A DNA stretch of 64,000 nt from Naematelia aurantialba (taxonomy: Eukaryota; Basidiomycota; Tremellomycetes; Tremellales; Naemateliaceae): NCBI GenBank assembly GCA_021527695.1, contig JAKFAO010000012.1:868001-932000 (forward strand), written 5' to 3'. Position numbers and translations under genes: made by a program. Shown here piece after piece: positions 10,742 to 21,877 of the stretch; positions within the stretch are counted from its first letter, which is position 1, and the number at the start of each line of letters is the position of its first letter. Below the pieces are notes generated by a model that was not told the origin of the DNA, searched no databases, and worked only from the letters and a program-made list of their open reading frames with translations.

Positions 10742-13268
10742 ATGGGCTCTCAGACGTCGAAGCCTGCTTCCACTGGGACCTCTACGTCGGCCGCATCCTC
10801 GCGGCTGGACGAGAAACGCGGCCTTGAGGAGATCGCTGCCACGCGCACCGAGTCCCGGGGCGTCCAGGCTGTGGCTGCCCGCGATGCCGTCGAGGACGAC
10901 ACCGCTGGGTTCTCGCAGATTGGGCTGGACAACATCGACGAGTGGTCGGCTGGCATCGATGCCGTGAGTGGTGACTAGCCTTCTGCCTTCAGCTCCATCC
11001 AAGCCGCTTATCTATCTGGTGCCATCTCTGCCCGGCTCACCGGTGTATGGCGCGCTGACGTCCACAGAGCCCTACGCTCCAGCTCTCCCGGCTGGTGCTC
11101 AGCAACGCCCACCCTACCAAGAGCCTGGCGTCGCGCGCCGCGCTCATCAAGGACGCGAAAGTGTTCAACCTCCAGCTCAAGGGCGTGGACGGCAAGGGCA
11201 CGTACCCCGGTCCGAGGGTGAACCAGGCCTCGAGTGGCCGGTGCTGGCTGTTTGCTACCAGTGGGTCCAGGGCGGTCCTGTTCCCTCGTCCCTCGGAGCA
11301 TCTACGAGGGCTCCCCGGCGAGTAGCCTCTGCGATCTGGGGCTCGTTCCCGTGGCGCTCTTACTCCTGCGTGAGGAGAGTGCAAGAGTGCACTGGTTCAA
11401 TTTCCTCTGTCTACGCGTTTCGTGATGCTTCCTCTGTCTACGCGTTTCGTGGTGCTCCTCTGTCTACGTGTTCGTGATGCTCCTCTGTCTACGCGTTTGT
11501 GGTGCTCCCGCTGACTCGCCAGCCAACGTCCTGCGGTACAACGTCATCGAGGCGCTCAAGCTCGGCGACTTTCAGCTGTCGCAGAGCTACCTGTTCTTCT
11601 ACGACAAGCTCGAAAAGGCAAATTACTACCTCGAGTGCGTTTGCCGCAGACTCTTGTACCCATGAACCCTCCGCTCCCATGAATCCTCCCCCGCTCCCAT
11701 GGACCCTCCTCCGCTTTCATGAATCCTCCTCCGCTTCCATGAATCCTTCTCCGCTCCCATGAATCCTCCTCTGCTCTCCCACCGCCGTAGCGCATCTAAC
11801 AACGGTCAGGAACGTCCTCGAGCTCGCTGCCGAGCCGCTCAGCGGGCGCGTCATGTCGTTCCTCAACTCGGACCCTGTCAGCGACGGCGGCCAGTGGGAC
11901 ATGGCAGTCAACATCGTTGGTCAGTTGACTCATTTGCCTTGACTCACTCGCCTTGACTCACTGCTGGACTCACTCTGCGCGTGACAGTGCCATCTGAGTA
12001 GCAGAAAGGCACTCGGCCAAGGTGACGCTAACGCCCAACAGAGAAGTACGGCATCATTCCCCAGATGCTGTACCCCGAGTCGTTTTCGTCGTCCGCGTCG
12101 TCCGGCCTCGACACTCTCCTGACATCCAAGTTGCGGGAATACGCGCTGACACTCCGCTCCGCGGCCGCCACGAACACCCACACCCTTGCGTCGGTCCGCA
12201 AACTCAAGGCGGAGATGATGACCGAAGTGTACTCGACGCTGGCCATCGCCCTTGGCTCGCCGCCCAAGCCAGACGACAAGCTCGTGTGGGAGTACTACGA
12301 CATGGACGGCAAGTTCCACGCGTGGACGGGCTCGCCGCGCGACTTTTACGCTCAGTACGGGAAACGCAAGAGCATGGATCCCAAGGACAGTTTCAGTCTG
12401 ATCAACGACCCGCGCAACGCGTACGAAACGCTCTACACCGTCGAGAGACTCGGCAACGTCTGGGGAGGACGGGCCGTCAACTGTCCGTTTCTGCGGCCTA
12501 ACATGTGTGCTCCAGCTGACGATGGGTTGTTTTGTTTGGATAGACGTCAACGCGCCGGTCACGGCGCTCGAAGACGCCGTCATGGCGTGCATCAAGGCGA
12601 ACACTCCGGTGTTCTTCGGATGCGACGTCGGCAAGTCGTCGACTACGCCCGAGGGCGTCATGGACTGCGATCTGTACGACCTCAAGCTGGCCTACGGGTA
12701 TACCCTTGGGATGAACAAGGCCCAGCGGCTCGAGATGGGCGACAGCTCGGTCAGTCCCGTCTCGTCATGCCTGTATGCGATTCTCGCAGGCGTCACGTCG
12801 ACGCACGCCGACAAGGCTGACCCTCTCAGATGACCCATGCCATGGTGATCACCGCTGTGCACATTGACGACCAGGGCCGACCGGTCAGGTACAAGGTGGA
12901 GAATTCGTGGTCAAACTCGGCGGGCGAGAAAGGGTGGTTCATGATGACTGCTGCGTGGTTCCAGGAATACGTCTACCAGGTGGGTCAAGCCGCCATCCAC
13001 TGTGGTTCATATCACCAAATCCTCCCTCCACATGAGCAAATTACCCTCTCCGTCATCGGAGAGTCGAGCTGCAGGCGAGAGTCGAGCTCACCGCGCGCAG
13101 GTCGTCGTCCCGCGCAGCGTGGCGGACAAGAAGTGGTCGGCCGTCTTTGACAGTGGCGACGCCGTCGCTCTCAAGCCGTGGGACCCTATGGTATGTGCCA
13201 CGCGGGTTACGCTGGGCTCTGAGGGGTTCCGCCACGATAGCTGATGATGCTAGGGAACCCTTGCGTGA
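10742..13268 (+). CDS. LAP3: Bleomycin hydrolase (papain-like cysteine aminopeptidase)
   Basis: Nine exons (10742-10963, 11068-11260, 11523-11634, 11810-11919, 12042-12482, 12544-12749, 12830-12979, 13101-13190, 13254-13268) give 512 residues. Catalytic elements are visible: the oxyanion Gln and nucleophile Cys in [12 protein letters not shown], the His in [11 protein letters not shown] and the Asn in [14 protein letters not shown]. The family motif [17 protein letters not shown] is also present. The C-terminus DPMGTLA matches the conserved tail that folds into the active site and is trimmed by the enzyme itself. It is a hexameric cytosolic peptidase that hydrolyses homocysteine thiolactone and bleomycin. 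The ~70-residue Ser/Ala-rich N-terminal extension ([10 protein letters not shown]...) is of unknown role. The last exon is only 15 nt. Introns 2 and 3 carry tandem repeats. Confidence 0.95.
11403..11508. repeat. 25-26-bp minisatellite in bleomycin hydrolase intron 2
   Basis: Four copies of a unit reading CCTCTGTCTACGCGTTTCGT plus GATGCT or GGTGCT lie inside the 262-nt second intron. They differ by a few substitutions and one-base gaps. Placement entirely within the intron means copy number could vary without touching the protein. Confidence 0.85.
11659..11782. repeat. ~21-bp minisatellite in bleomycin hydrolase intron 3
   Basis: About six copies of a 20-21-bp unit (CCCATGAATCCTCCTCCGCT with variants) fill most of the 175-nt third intron. 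The unit is unrelated to the one in intron 2, so two independent tandem arrays grew in neighbouring introns of the same gene. The pyrimidine-rich copies lie just upstream of the acceptor. Confidence 0.85.
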
Positions 13269-14345
13269 TGGTCTCCCTGGCGCTGCCTGTCCGGCATCGT
13301 CGGGCGTGGCGTTGGGCGTCGTGTTGGGCGTTGGGGGTCGGCGATCGTGGAAAGGTTGTAGTGTCTCGGTGTTTACAAGTCGGTGTTTACAAGTCTGTTT
13401 ACAAGTTGTACCGTTTGGAGCTGTGACGCTTTTCGTAGGGAAAGAAACTTTTGCTCTGTGACCTTGCCATCGTTCAATGTGGTTGTCTTGCGTGGATGTA
13501 TGCCGCGTGCTTCCCTAGTCGGCGCGAGTTTAAGGTATCAAGCACTATACGGCAGCCGTTGCAAGCGTTGCCCTCGTAGCAATCGTTACAATATCTGCAG
13601 TAGCAATCGTTATCGTTACCGTAGCAATGGTTGCAGCTGCAGCAGCATTCGTGGCAGTCGTGGCAGTCGTGGCAGTCGTGGCAGTCGTGGCACCTGGCAG
13701 CCTTGGCACTCTGCAACCGTGGCAAGCAACCGTGGCGACGCCATCAGCAATCGTACGTCGTAGCATATCGTATCATGCCATGCCAACATGCAACTACAAA
13801 ATGCGTGTGTCGTGTCTGTGTGATGCGTGCGTGAATGTGTGAAAGAAACGGGGCAAGGGAAACGATGCAATGGTGGCGGAACGTATTAGTGGTGGGATGG
13901 TGTACAACTGACTACTATAATGATGATATTATGAGGCAAGGGAGAAAGAAACAAAAGAAACACCAAAGCAGTCTCCGGGGGCATTGGGCGTGTTTGTCAA
14001 GGCAAGAATCATCGTCGTGTCTGTCAAAGTGTTGTTGCCGCGGCTGTCGGCGTGTCAGCGTGTCTGGAGCCGTGTCTGTCAAAGTGTGTCGCCGCGTGTG
14101 CGTGTGTCGGCTGTCTGCCGTGTGCGTGTTGTGTCGCCGTCGCTGAGTCGCCGTGTCTCTCGCCGTGCCCCGCTACCGGCGTGTTGTTCACTGCCGCTCT
14201 CGTACAAGACCCAACCAGATCGAGCACAGCCTGCAGCGCGACAAGCCATACAGCGCGCCGCCTTGAGTTGAGATTGACTCTCCCCTCCCTCCGTCTACCC
14301 TCCTCTCGTCTCGTCGACTCGCCCGGTCCACTCCCCGCATACCGA
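13269..14345. other. Convergent intergenic region with 9-bp microsatellite
   Basis: This 1,077-bp stretch lies between the 3' ends of bleomycin hydrolase (+) and the RhoGEF (-). I see no gene. It holds GCAA/CGTT-rich quasi-repeats at about 13550-13640 and four perfect GTGGCAGTC units at 13651-13686, followed by variants. A run of TGTGTCGCCGTGT-like sequence lies near 14000-14170. Short open frames here are repeat artefacts. Confidence 0.6.
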
Positions 14346-17300
14346 TCATTGCATCGTCTCGAACGGGGTGAATCGGCTCAGGCTGCGTAACAGCCTCGTA
14401 CTCTTCCTCCTCCTTGGCGTTCCCGGGAGGGACACGGTACTGCCCCCACCACTGCCAGCACCAGTGCCAGCACCAGTACCAGCACCAGCACCATTGCCGA
14501 TACTCGTCCTCGCGCTCGGCCCGGGGCTGGCCTCCGGACTGCCGTCTCGCCCCATCCCATGCTCGAGAGTGGCCGAGTCCCCTGACCCGTCGCCCTCGAC
14601 GTCGTCGTCGTCCGACCCGCGGCTCTCGAACACCGGCCGCTCTTCGCTGCTCCTCGCTGGCGAGCCTGTCGACGCTGAGAGATCCTCCATGCTAACCAGG
14701 GAAGCACGCGTCATGCCTATCGGCACCGACCGGATGAAACTCATACTGCGCCGCAACGTTGCCCACGCACTCTTGTTGGTGTCCTCGGTCCGGTCGGCTT
14801 GGTTCGTGAGTCCCTGTCCGAGGACGTAGACAGGCGACGCCGACGCCGCAGCCGCCGCCGCTGCGGGAAAGTACCCCGCGCCAGCAGCTGCTCCCGCCGC
14901 CGAGTTCTTGCCGGGCGTCGAGGACTGTGTCTGGTCCGACACGGATTTCAACAGCCGGGGAGGCAGAGGCGGCATCTCGTTCCCCGGCGTCACGGCAGGC
15001 GAGACAGGCATGGATTTCGACCGATCGTGCACCCGCGGCCGCAAGTCCGGGTCGTACATCGTCGTCGAGGCCGTCTTGCGGCGACTCAGAGTCAACATGC
15101 CCGCCCACGACGACGACACAGAAATCTCCGAGTCCTGGTCAGACGCTCGCCGCAGGTTCGGGATGGATCGCCGCGACCTCGGTTGCCGCTGCGGCTGGTG
15201 CAGCGGACTTGGGAGCGGTGACTCGCTCGCCACGCTTGTCGATCCTCCGTATTCGCGTCCGACTAGCGTCCCGAAATCAGACATGGCCGTCTCATCCGCA
15301 CTTTGTCGCGCCTCGACTTCGGTGGCGCTCTCGCTGCCCAGCTCTCGACGCCGCGCCACACGACGCTTCCCATGTGCCGATCGCGTATGACGCATCGGAA
15401 CGATCGAGCCCCGAATCTCCCCAGTAAAGGCGATATCAAAGCTCTGTGAGCCGGTACGGCCATCAAGGAAACTACGCCGGCGGCGCACTGTCGTCGAGTC
15501 GCGCAAAGACAGGCGATCTCGCGAATCTGCAATGGGGTGATCGGGGATGAACAATGGGCGTTGTAGTTGAGCCTTGCTCCTCGCTGTCGCACAAGACTCG
15601 GAGTACACATCCATCAACGCCCGATCCACCACCAGGCGCTGCGCAGTCGAAGCTCGGCGGAGCAGCACCGTGTTTGACGGCTGATTAGGTCGACGCTCAG
15701 GTGTACCAAACGACATACTAGTCGGCGAAGACAATGGCGACATGGTGAAATCCCGATTGGTGGCGAGGTCCTGGTTGGACGGATTCCGGCTATTGGCAAG
15801 ATCCCGTCTGTAGGCAAGATCTCGGTTGGAGAAATCCCGCGAGTTCTCAGACGACAATTGATACGACAGGTCCAAAGGCGCCGCAGCAAGCGTATGCCGC
15901 TTATTCGGCGGCGATCCAGGCATGGGCGGGATAAAGTCCAAGCCTAGCCCGGGCTGCCCACCGACCATGGATACCCTGCGCGAGCGCGCTGCAAACGGCG
16001 ACACCGAGGCCGGCAGCTCAAACGGCGGCACCGTCGACTCGTCTCGGGCTTCACAGAGCGCCGCCGCCCACACCTCCTTTTCGGCTTCGCACGAAGCGGC
16101 GAGATCGAAGTTGTGCTCCCTCAGCGTGAGGCGTACAGAGTGAGGTAAGAAGCCTGGAGATGAGTGTCAGCGAATCCAGGCTCGAGTAAGATGAGGTTGG
16201 GTGGGGTAAGGGGACGCTGGGGTAAGAGGGCGTCGGGGTAAACGGACGTTGGGGTAAGAGGACGTTGGGCAAGGCCAGGTTTGAGTAAGAGCAGATGGAC
16301 AAAGAGAGTGGACTAGCAGGACATTCAACAAAAAAACCCACCTTCAGTGATATCGATGAGCTCAAACACCTCGAGGGGAAGGTAATGTTTCGCCTCGTAC
16401 GTCTTGCCCTTTTTGACCTTTGCCAAGATCAAGTACCCGCGATACAAGAACGCCGCGAGGTATTTGACCTTGACTGGCGCCATGAGCGGTGCGATCGTCG
16501 GATGGTGGTGCAGGACGTCGAGGGCGCCGATGAGCCGACAGGTTCCTAGACTGCGCAGGAACGCCGGCGACAAGACTGGATGGGGCTCGAGCCGCTCGAT
16601 CACGGTTGCCGACTTTATCTCGGCTTCCTTGATCCGCCTCGCTTCGTCCGCGTCCTCTGCTGCTCCCCGCATCGCGCCGAGCGCACGCTCGACATCCACA
16701 CCCACATCGTACTCGTCGCCGCCGAGGTCAAACGTAGGTCGTTCACCGGCAGGACTGGGCGACGGCGCCGAGTTGAACAGCTGCGCGAGCAGCAAGGGGT
16801 ATCGGCAGATACGCTGTACGGGCGTGATGAGGAAGTCGCGAAAGTGCAGTCGAGAGCGATTGGCCGATGTCGTTTCCGCCTCGTCGTCGGCGAGAAGCGA
16901 CTGCAGCGTAGCGTGCGCCTGCTTGGACGTGATGTACTGGCATCGTCGTTCAAAGTCGTTGTAATCCGATCGCATAGAGATATGCCGGACCAGCGTGGCA
17001 GCAGCGATCGACCCAGCACAAAACTCCTTGTACGCACCGAATCCAGCAATCTACATCGTGAGCTGACAGATATCGGTGATTAAGCAGTTAGCTCACCTCG
17101 TCGACGAACAGCTCTGACAGCTTTCTGGCCGCTCGTTCTATCCTCACCGAGTCTTCAGTCCGCGGCTCGTACCCTATATCTTCCTCTTTCAGCACCGCCA
17201 CCATCCTCTGCGCGAGCCCGATGTGGAACTCGAGCAGGTCACCGGCGTTGCGTGATACATGGCTCGCGGTCCGTTGGCTGAGCGACGGCAGCGCGTACAG

Positions 17301-18888
17301 CTGTGGGAGGTACACATGCACCAGCGCTTTGAGGTCCTCGACATATGCGACCTCAGTCTCGACAAGCTCGAGAAGTACCATCTTGCGCTTCTCGAGCAGT
17401 CGTCGGCGTTGGCCTTGATGCGCTTCCCATTCAAGCGAGCGCTGCAGGCGCAGGGCAGTCAGCGCCGCGTCTCGGTCGTCGGCGCCCTCCTTGCCAGACT
17501 TGGCCGAACGAGACAGGGAGGTGGTAGCGGACGAGAGGGGGTGCTCCTTGCTCGATGGCGAAGTTGAAAAAGTACTCTGCCGATAGCGACGTGTCGGTAC
17601 CTGTGAGCGAGGCGGACAAGACCGACTGCCCGTCGGTGGTGGGTGGGGCATTGGGCAAGACGATGACCTGGGCATTTGAGTCGGTGTTCTTGACCTCGAG
17701 CAGGTGTTTAGCTTCAGCTGGATCAAGAGACAGGGAACTGCGGCGCGGCGGCGGATCATGAGGCATGGTCATGTCGTCTGCGGTGACGACCTCGACCGGT
17801 GAGTCACGCTGATTATCGGATAACTGCGCCAGGCCGAACAACACCCGCCCATCGTGTATGTGAGGAGACGGTATCAGACTTGAGCGGCGCGCGGAGATGG
17901 TGGGTGACGCCAGGGGGCGTATGGTTGCAACCGTCGAGACCGACTCGAGGGTGTAATCCGAGTCGCCCGAGTGCTCATACGCAAAGGGCACGGCCGGAGG
18001 GGGCTCGAGTCGGCGAGCCTCCTCGCGCGCCATACCGGGCCATTGTGTGCTGGGGTCGTTTCCAAACTCTGGCTCGACGAGGGTAGCCGATAGAGAGGCG
18101 CGCCGACGACGAAGGACCTTGAGCGAGCGTGTCGGCGTCGCAGCCATGCGCGTCACCTTGAAGCTGCTCCGGCGGGAGGTGGGTTCCGGCGAGAGGTGCG
18201 AAAGGGTCATGGCGCGGCGTCGAGTCCCGGCTTCCTTTGGCCTCTCTAGCCCAAGTCCATCGGTAGCAGTAGCCGAAGACTCGCTGGAGCCGAACTCTGC
18301 CACATCGCCGCGCTCCTCCGCCTGCCTACGAGGCAAGACGGGTGATAGCTGAAACGCTGGACGCAGCGGAAAGGTAAAGTTGCGGCCTTTGCCCTTGGCG
18401 CCGATGACGGTGTCCGGGTAAGCGGAGAAGAGGGGCTCGTCCGGGGTACCCGCAGGGATGTTGATGGGCGTTGGTCTGCGTCGCTCGGACAGTGTGGACG
18501 TGGTCGATCCGGGCGACCCGAAGGCCGAGCTTGCGGCGGGGAAGTAGGACCCAGCCCCCTGGTGGAAGGACGAAATGGACGAGCGACGGCTATCGCCATC
18601 TGGCGTGGAGGGGGCAAAGTGCTGTGCGAGGGGATGCCGAGACGGACCTGCTTCTGCGGGAGCCGGCGGGGGCGCGGCTGAAACGAGCGACAGCAGAGGC
18701 GGCGAGTCTCGCAGGGCTGGCGTTGCCGCTGCGGAGCCGGGAATGGTCTCGAGGTTCGGGATGGCGATGGACGAGTTCGCCAGCGGCTGCGACAGGGAGA
18801 GCAAGGTGCCGTCCATCGTGGCGTGATCTATCGAGGCATCGGGGCGGGGCCGGTGCGAGCTGTGAAGCAATAGCAATGTAGGCGGCAT
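14346..18888 (-). CDS. Rho guanine-nucleotide exchange factor (DH-PH)
   Basis: Four exons, 5' to 3' on the minus strand (18888-17623, 17576-17097, 17050-16342, 16153-14346), give 1,420 residues. Residues 1 to ~480 are Ser/Pro/Arg-rich and disordered. A Dbl-homology domain follows (~485-700; KMVLLELVETEVAYVEDLKA opens it, and YNDFERRCQYI and FLITPVQRICRYPLLLAQLF are hallmark segments). A PH domain covers ~735-875 (KVKYLAAFLYRGYLILAKVK ... EKEVWAAALCEA). The ~550-residue disordered tail ends SLSRFTPFETMQ. DH-PH proteins load GTP onto Rho-type GTPases that drive polarity and cell-wall synthesis; which GTPase is not visible. No CNH or DEP domain is seen. Intron 1 is only 46 nt; it is inferred because the long first frame otherwise loses the DH domain. 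A second in-frame ATG lies at 18816. Confidence 0.9.
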
Positions 18889-21877
18889 GGTCGAGAGCAA
18901 TACAAGGTGCGGGAGACAGCGGCATGTGGTTCGGATAGTGTTGGAGGCGGGACAAAGGAATGGGAGAAGAAAGGATTGGGTGGGGGTCGGGGACGGGAGC
19001 AGGACGAGTGGTCAGCCGAGGATTCCGTTGTACCTGGTGGGGGGACTCACCTCGCTGTCGACTAGGACGACCGGTATCGCTGTAGAGTGTGGAGAGAGTA
19101 GAGAGCGTAGAGAGCGGAAGCGTTGGAGGGAGGGATGGGGGGTGGCAGTGTGGCAACAAGTGCAGGTGTTGATCTTTGGGCGGTGTTTTGACGTCAGCTG
19201 ATGGGATGTGGGTGATTAGGGTTATAATTCACCTAGCGCGGTTTGCTGTCTCGCAACAACTGGCCGCGGACTATTCTCTGCGGACAGGGTGCTGCCGCGC
19301 AGTGACGAGAGGTGTGTGTATGCAGACGACGCTCGAGACGAGGAATGTACCCGCTATGTACTGGCTAGACGGGTGGGCGAGGTAATTGGAGGGTGAATGT
19401 TTGTCTCGAGACGTGTGGCTGTCGCGGTCTAAGTCAGAGTATGCGGCATGGCAGTCGAGACGGGACGCGAGACAACGAGATGGATGTGCAGCGCTGCAAG
19501 GTGCAGGATGCACGGGTGAGACGATGTGCTGTCAAGAGGACGTGGAGGGTGGATGGATGGGTGTTGTCGCTGCCCGCGAAGAATCCTATTCTGAGCGTAC
19601 CTTGTGTTCCGTGCGGCTGTCAGGTACCCGCCTCGCGAGTGCTGACGACGAGGTGTCGGCGCACCGCTTCAGCTGACCGTCCTGGTGTCGTCGGCTGGTG
19701 GCAACCTGGCGGCCAGAGGTCGGCGGACGTGGGATGCAAGTTGAGGATGGATACAAGATACAGGATAGGATACAGGATAGATACAGGCTGCTGGATGGTG
19801 CGATGGCCGAATTGCTCGACTGGGGAAATACGAAAAACTGTCGACCCGGGGCAGCGGCAGCGGCGGGCGATTTCCTCTGCCGTACTAGCGGGTGGCGTCG
19901 TGGCCCTCGTCGGCTCTTGTCGTGGTTGCAGCGTGCTGAGGTCGGTGCGACACGGCGCAGCCTCGTCGACGGATAGGCAGACAGAGCAAAGGTTTTAATG
20001 GTTTCAAGTCATAGAGCTACAGCGACGAGAAAGTGATGATGGAGAGGTCGAGGATGGCGCCGGGCAAGACAGCGGGATGTCCGACGTTGCCCTTGTCCTG
20101 AGAACACACGCGGTGATCTCCTGCTTTGACGTGACCGTGACTCGACCTGACGGCGGCAGGGCACGCAGCCAAGCCAGCAGGCAGACCGACGGGGGGCCAG
20201 CAGGGGCCAAACAGGGACCGACGAATGGTACCGACCACCAACGCCAGCCGCTGACGACGTTCGCCAGGCTATGCTATTCCCGTCAAGTCGGCATTTTCTC
20301 CGTCCACTGTTCCGACCAGACACACCTCGTCAGGGCCCACGAGCCACTTTGCCGAGAATGTCAAGCGCAGGACACAGCGGGTAGGTTTATAGTCTTTTCC
20401 TTGGCCGCTTCCCCACGAGCACCTGGTCTAAGCGGGCACCCTGCACCCAAGAGCTCCGGATATCTCGCAGTGTGGTGCCAAGACTGCCGCCTTGCATGCT
20501 GCATACATACGGCATACTGCATACTGCATACTGCTCCCTCCCTCTTCTCTCTTCCGCTCCTCGCACCTTCCTGCCTCACCGCTTCCTCTCTTGCCTCCAC
20601 CGATCCCGCTGTTTTGCATATGACCATAATTCTACATCTGACTGTAAATCTACGTCCTCTAAATCTACAGCAACGTTCTCAACGTGCGGCGTGACGCCTA
20701 CGTGTTCTCGTCCTCGTCTCCCCTTGTCCTATCTTCGTCTCCCCCTTGCTGCCCTGCCCACCCACTTCCCCGGTCAATTACCTCAAGACGTCATGAGAAC
20801 ACGGAGAATAAATCGCACAAGCCGTACCTTGTCCTTGTTCTCCTTTAAACATCCGGTCCCCCTCCACCCACGTCTTACCTCTGCTCCATCGCCGCGGATG
20901 GCGACATGGCGGTCGGTGTGGTCCCGGGTTCCTAGACTTTGGGTTTCTGCTTGACCTTGTTTTGCCGCTTAGCATTTTTTCTTGGATGCTTGCACCGCAC
21001 CGCACCGCCCGATCGTACCGCGTGGTTCTTGCCCTCTCCTTCTTCTGTCCGTCTCCTCCCTCTCTTCCTCCCTCCCCTTCCATCTGGTCTTGCCCGTGTC
21101 ATCCTCTCTCCCGTGCCTCCCCACCCCTCCATTATCCACTGTCCGTCCGCCTTTCCTGTCCATCCGCTGTCTGACTCTTTGTGCTTTGCCGCTACCTCCT
21201 CCTTCCGCCCACTACCTACTATTTCCTCACACCGACGTGCGACAGCGACCACGACACCCACTGCGCTCTCGTCCCACTTTTTCGGAGAGATCTCATCGGG
21301 GAACCCGTCGGGGAGCCCATGACCCGCCGTCCCGTGCTTGCGTGTTCCTCTGTTCGAGTGCAACTACCGACGAGGCAAGGCACGTGCATCGTGGGTCGTG
21401 CGTCGTGTAGCGTGTCGTCGAATATCATGCATGTATCGTGTCGTCCGTCTCGTGTAGCGAGCTGGATCGTGCATTGGATACTATGTAACGTAGTATCGTC
21501 CACGTTGTGTGCCTACACGACTTGTGTCGGGACTGCTGAATGTCATGTATCGAACATGGTGGTCGCTGCAAGCGTCAACGACGACGCCCAGACACTGACA
21601 ATTGCATGCCATACGTATGTCGCTGCGGTGCATGCCATATGTATGTCGATGCGGTGCATGCCATGCTGATGTATATGCCAATGCGATGCAGGAACCTGAA
21701 ACACCTACAACATCCAGCTATCCAGCTACCCACCCATGTCGCTGGAGCTGGTGGCTACTTTTGACACTGCCTGGAAGCCGCCAGACACCCCAGGTGCCAT
21801 CCAGATGCCGGATGCCAGCCTGCTGGCCCATGTATCATGCAGCTCGCCGACCCAGGCGCCACACACACAGACCGCAG
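18889..21877. other. 3-kb stretch with no recognisable gene
   Basis: Nearly 3 kb lies between the start of the RhoGEF (-) and the 3' end of the next gene. No open frame here joins across plausible introns into a protein I can support. The composition alternates between CT-rich tracts (about 20530-20600, 21040-21250) and short repeats such as GCATACTGCATACTGCATACTG near 20515. The RhoGEF promoter must lie at its left end. A long untranslated exon or a non-coding RNA cannot be excluded. Confidence 0.4.
21604..21690. repeat. 26-bp tandem repeat
   Basis: Three copies of a 26-bp unit that starts GCATGCCATACGTATGTCGC begin at 21604, 21630 and 21656; the third has diverged. The unit is rich in palindromic words (GCATGC, CATATG, TACGTA). 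Confidence 0.75.
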
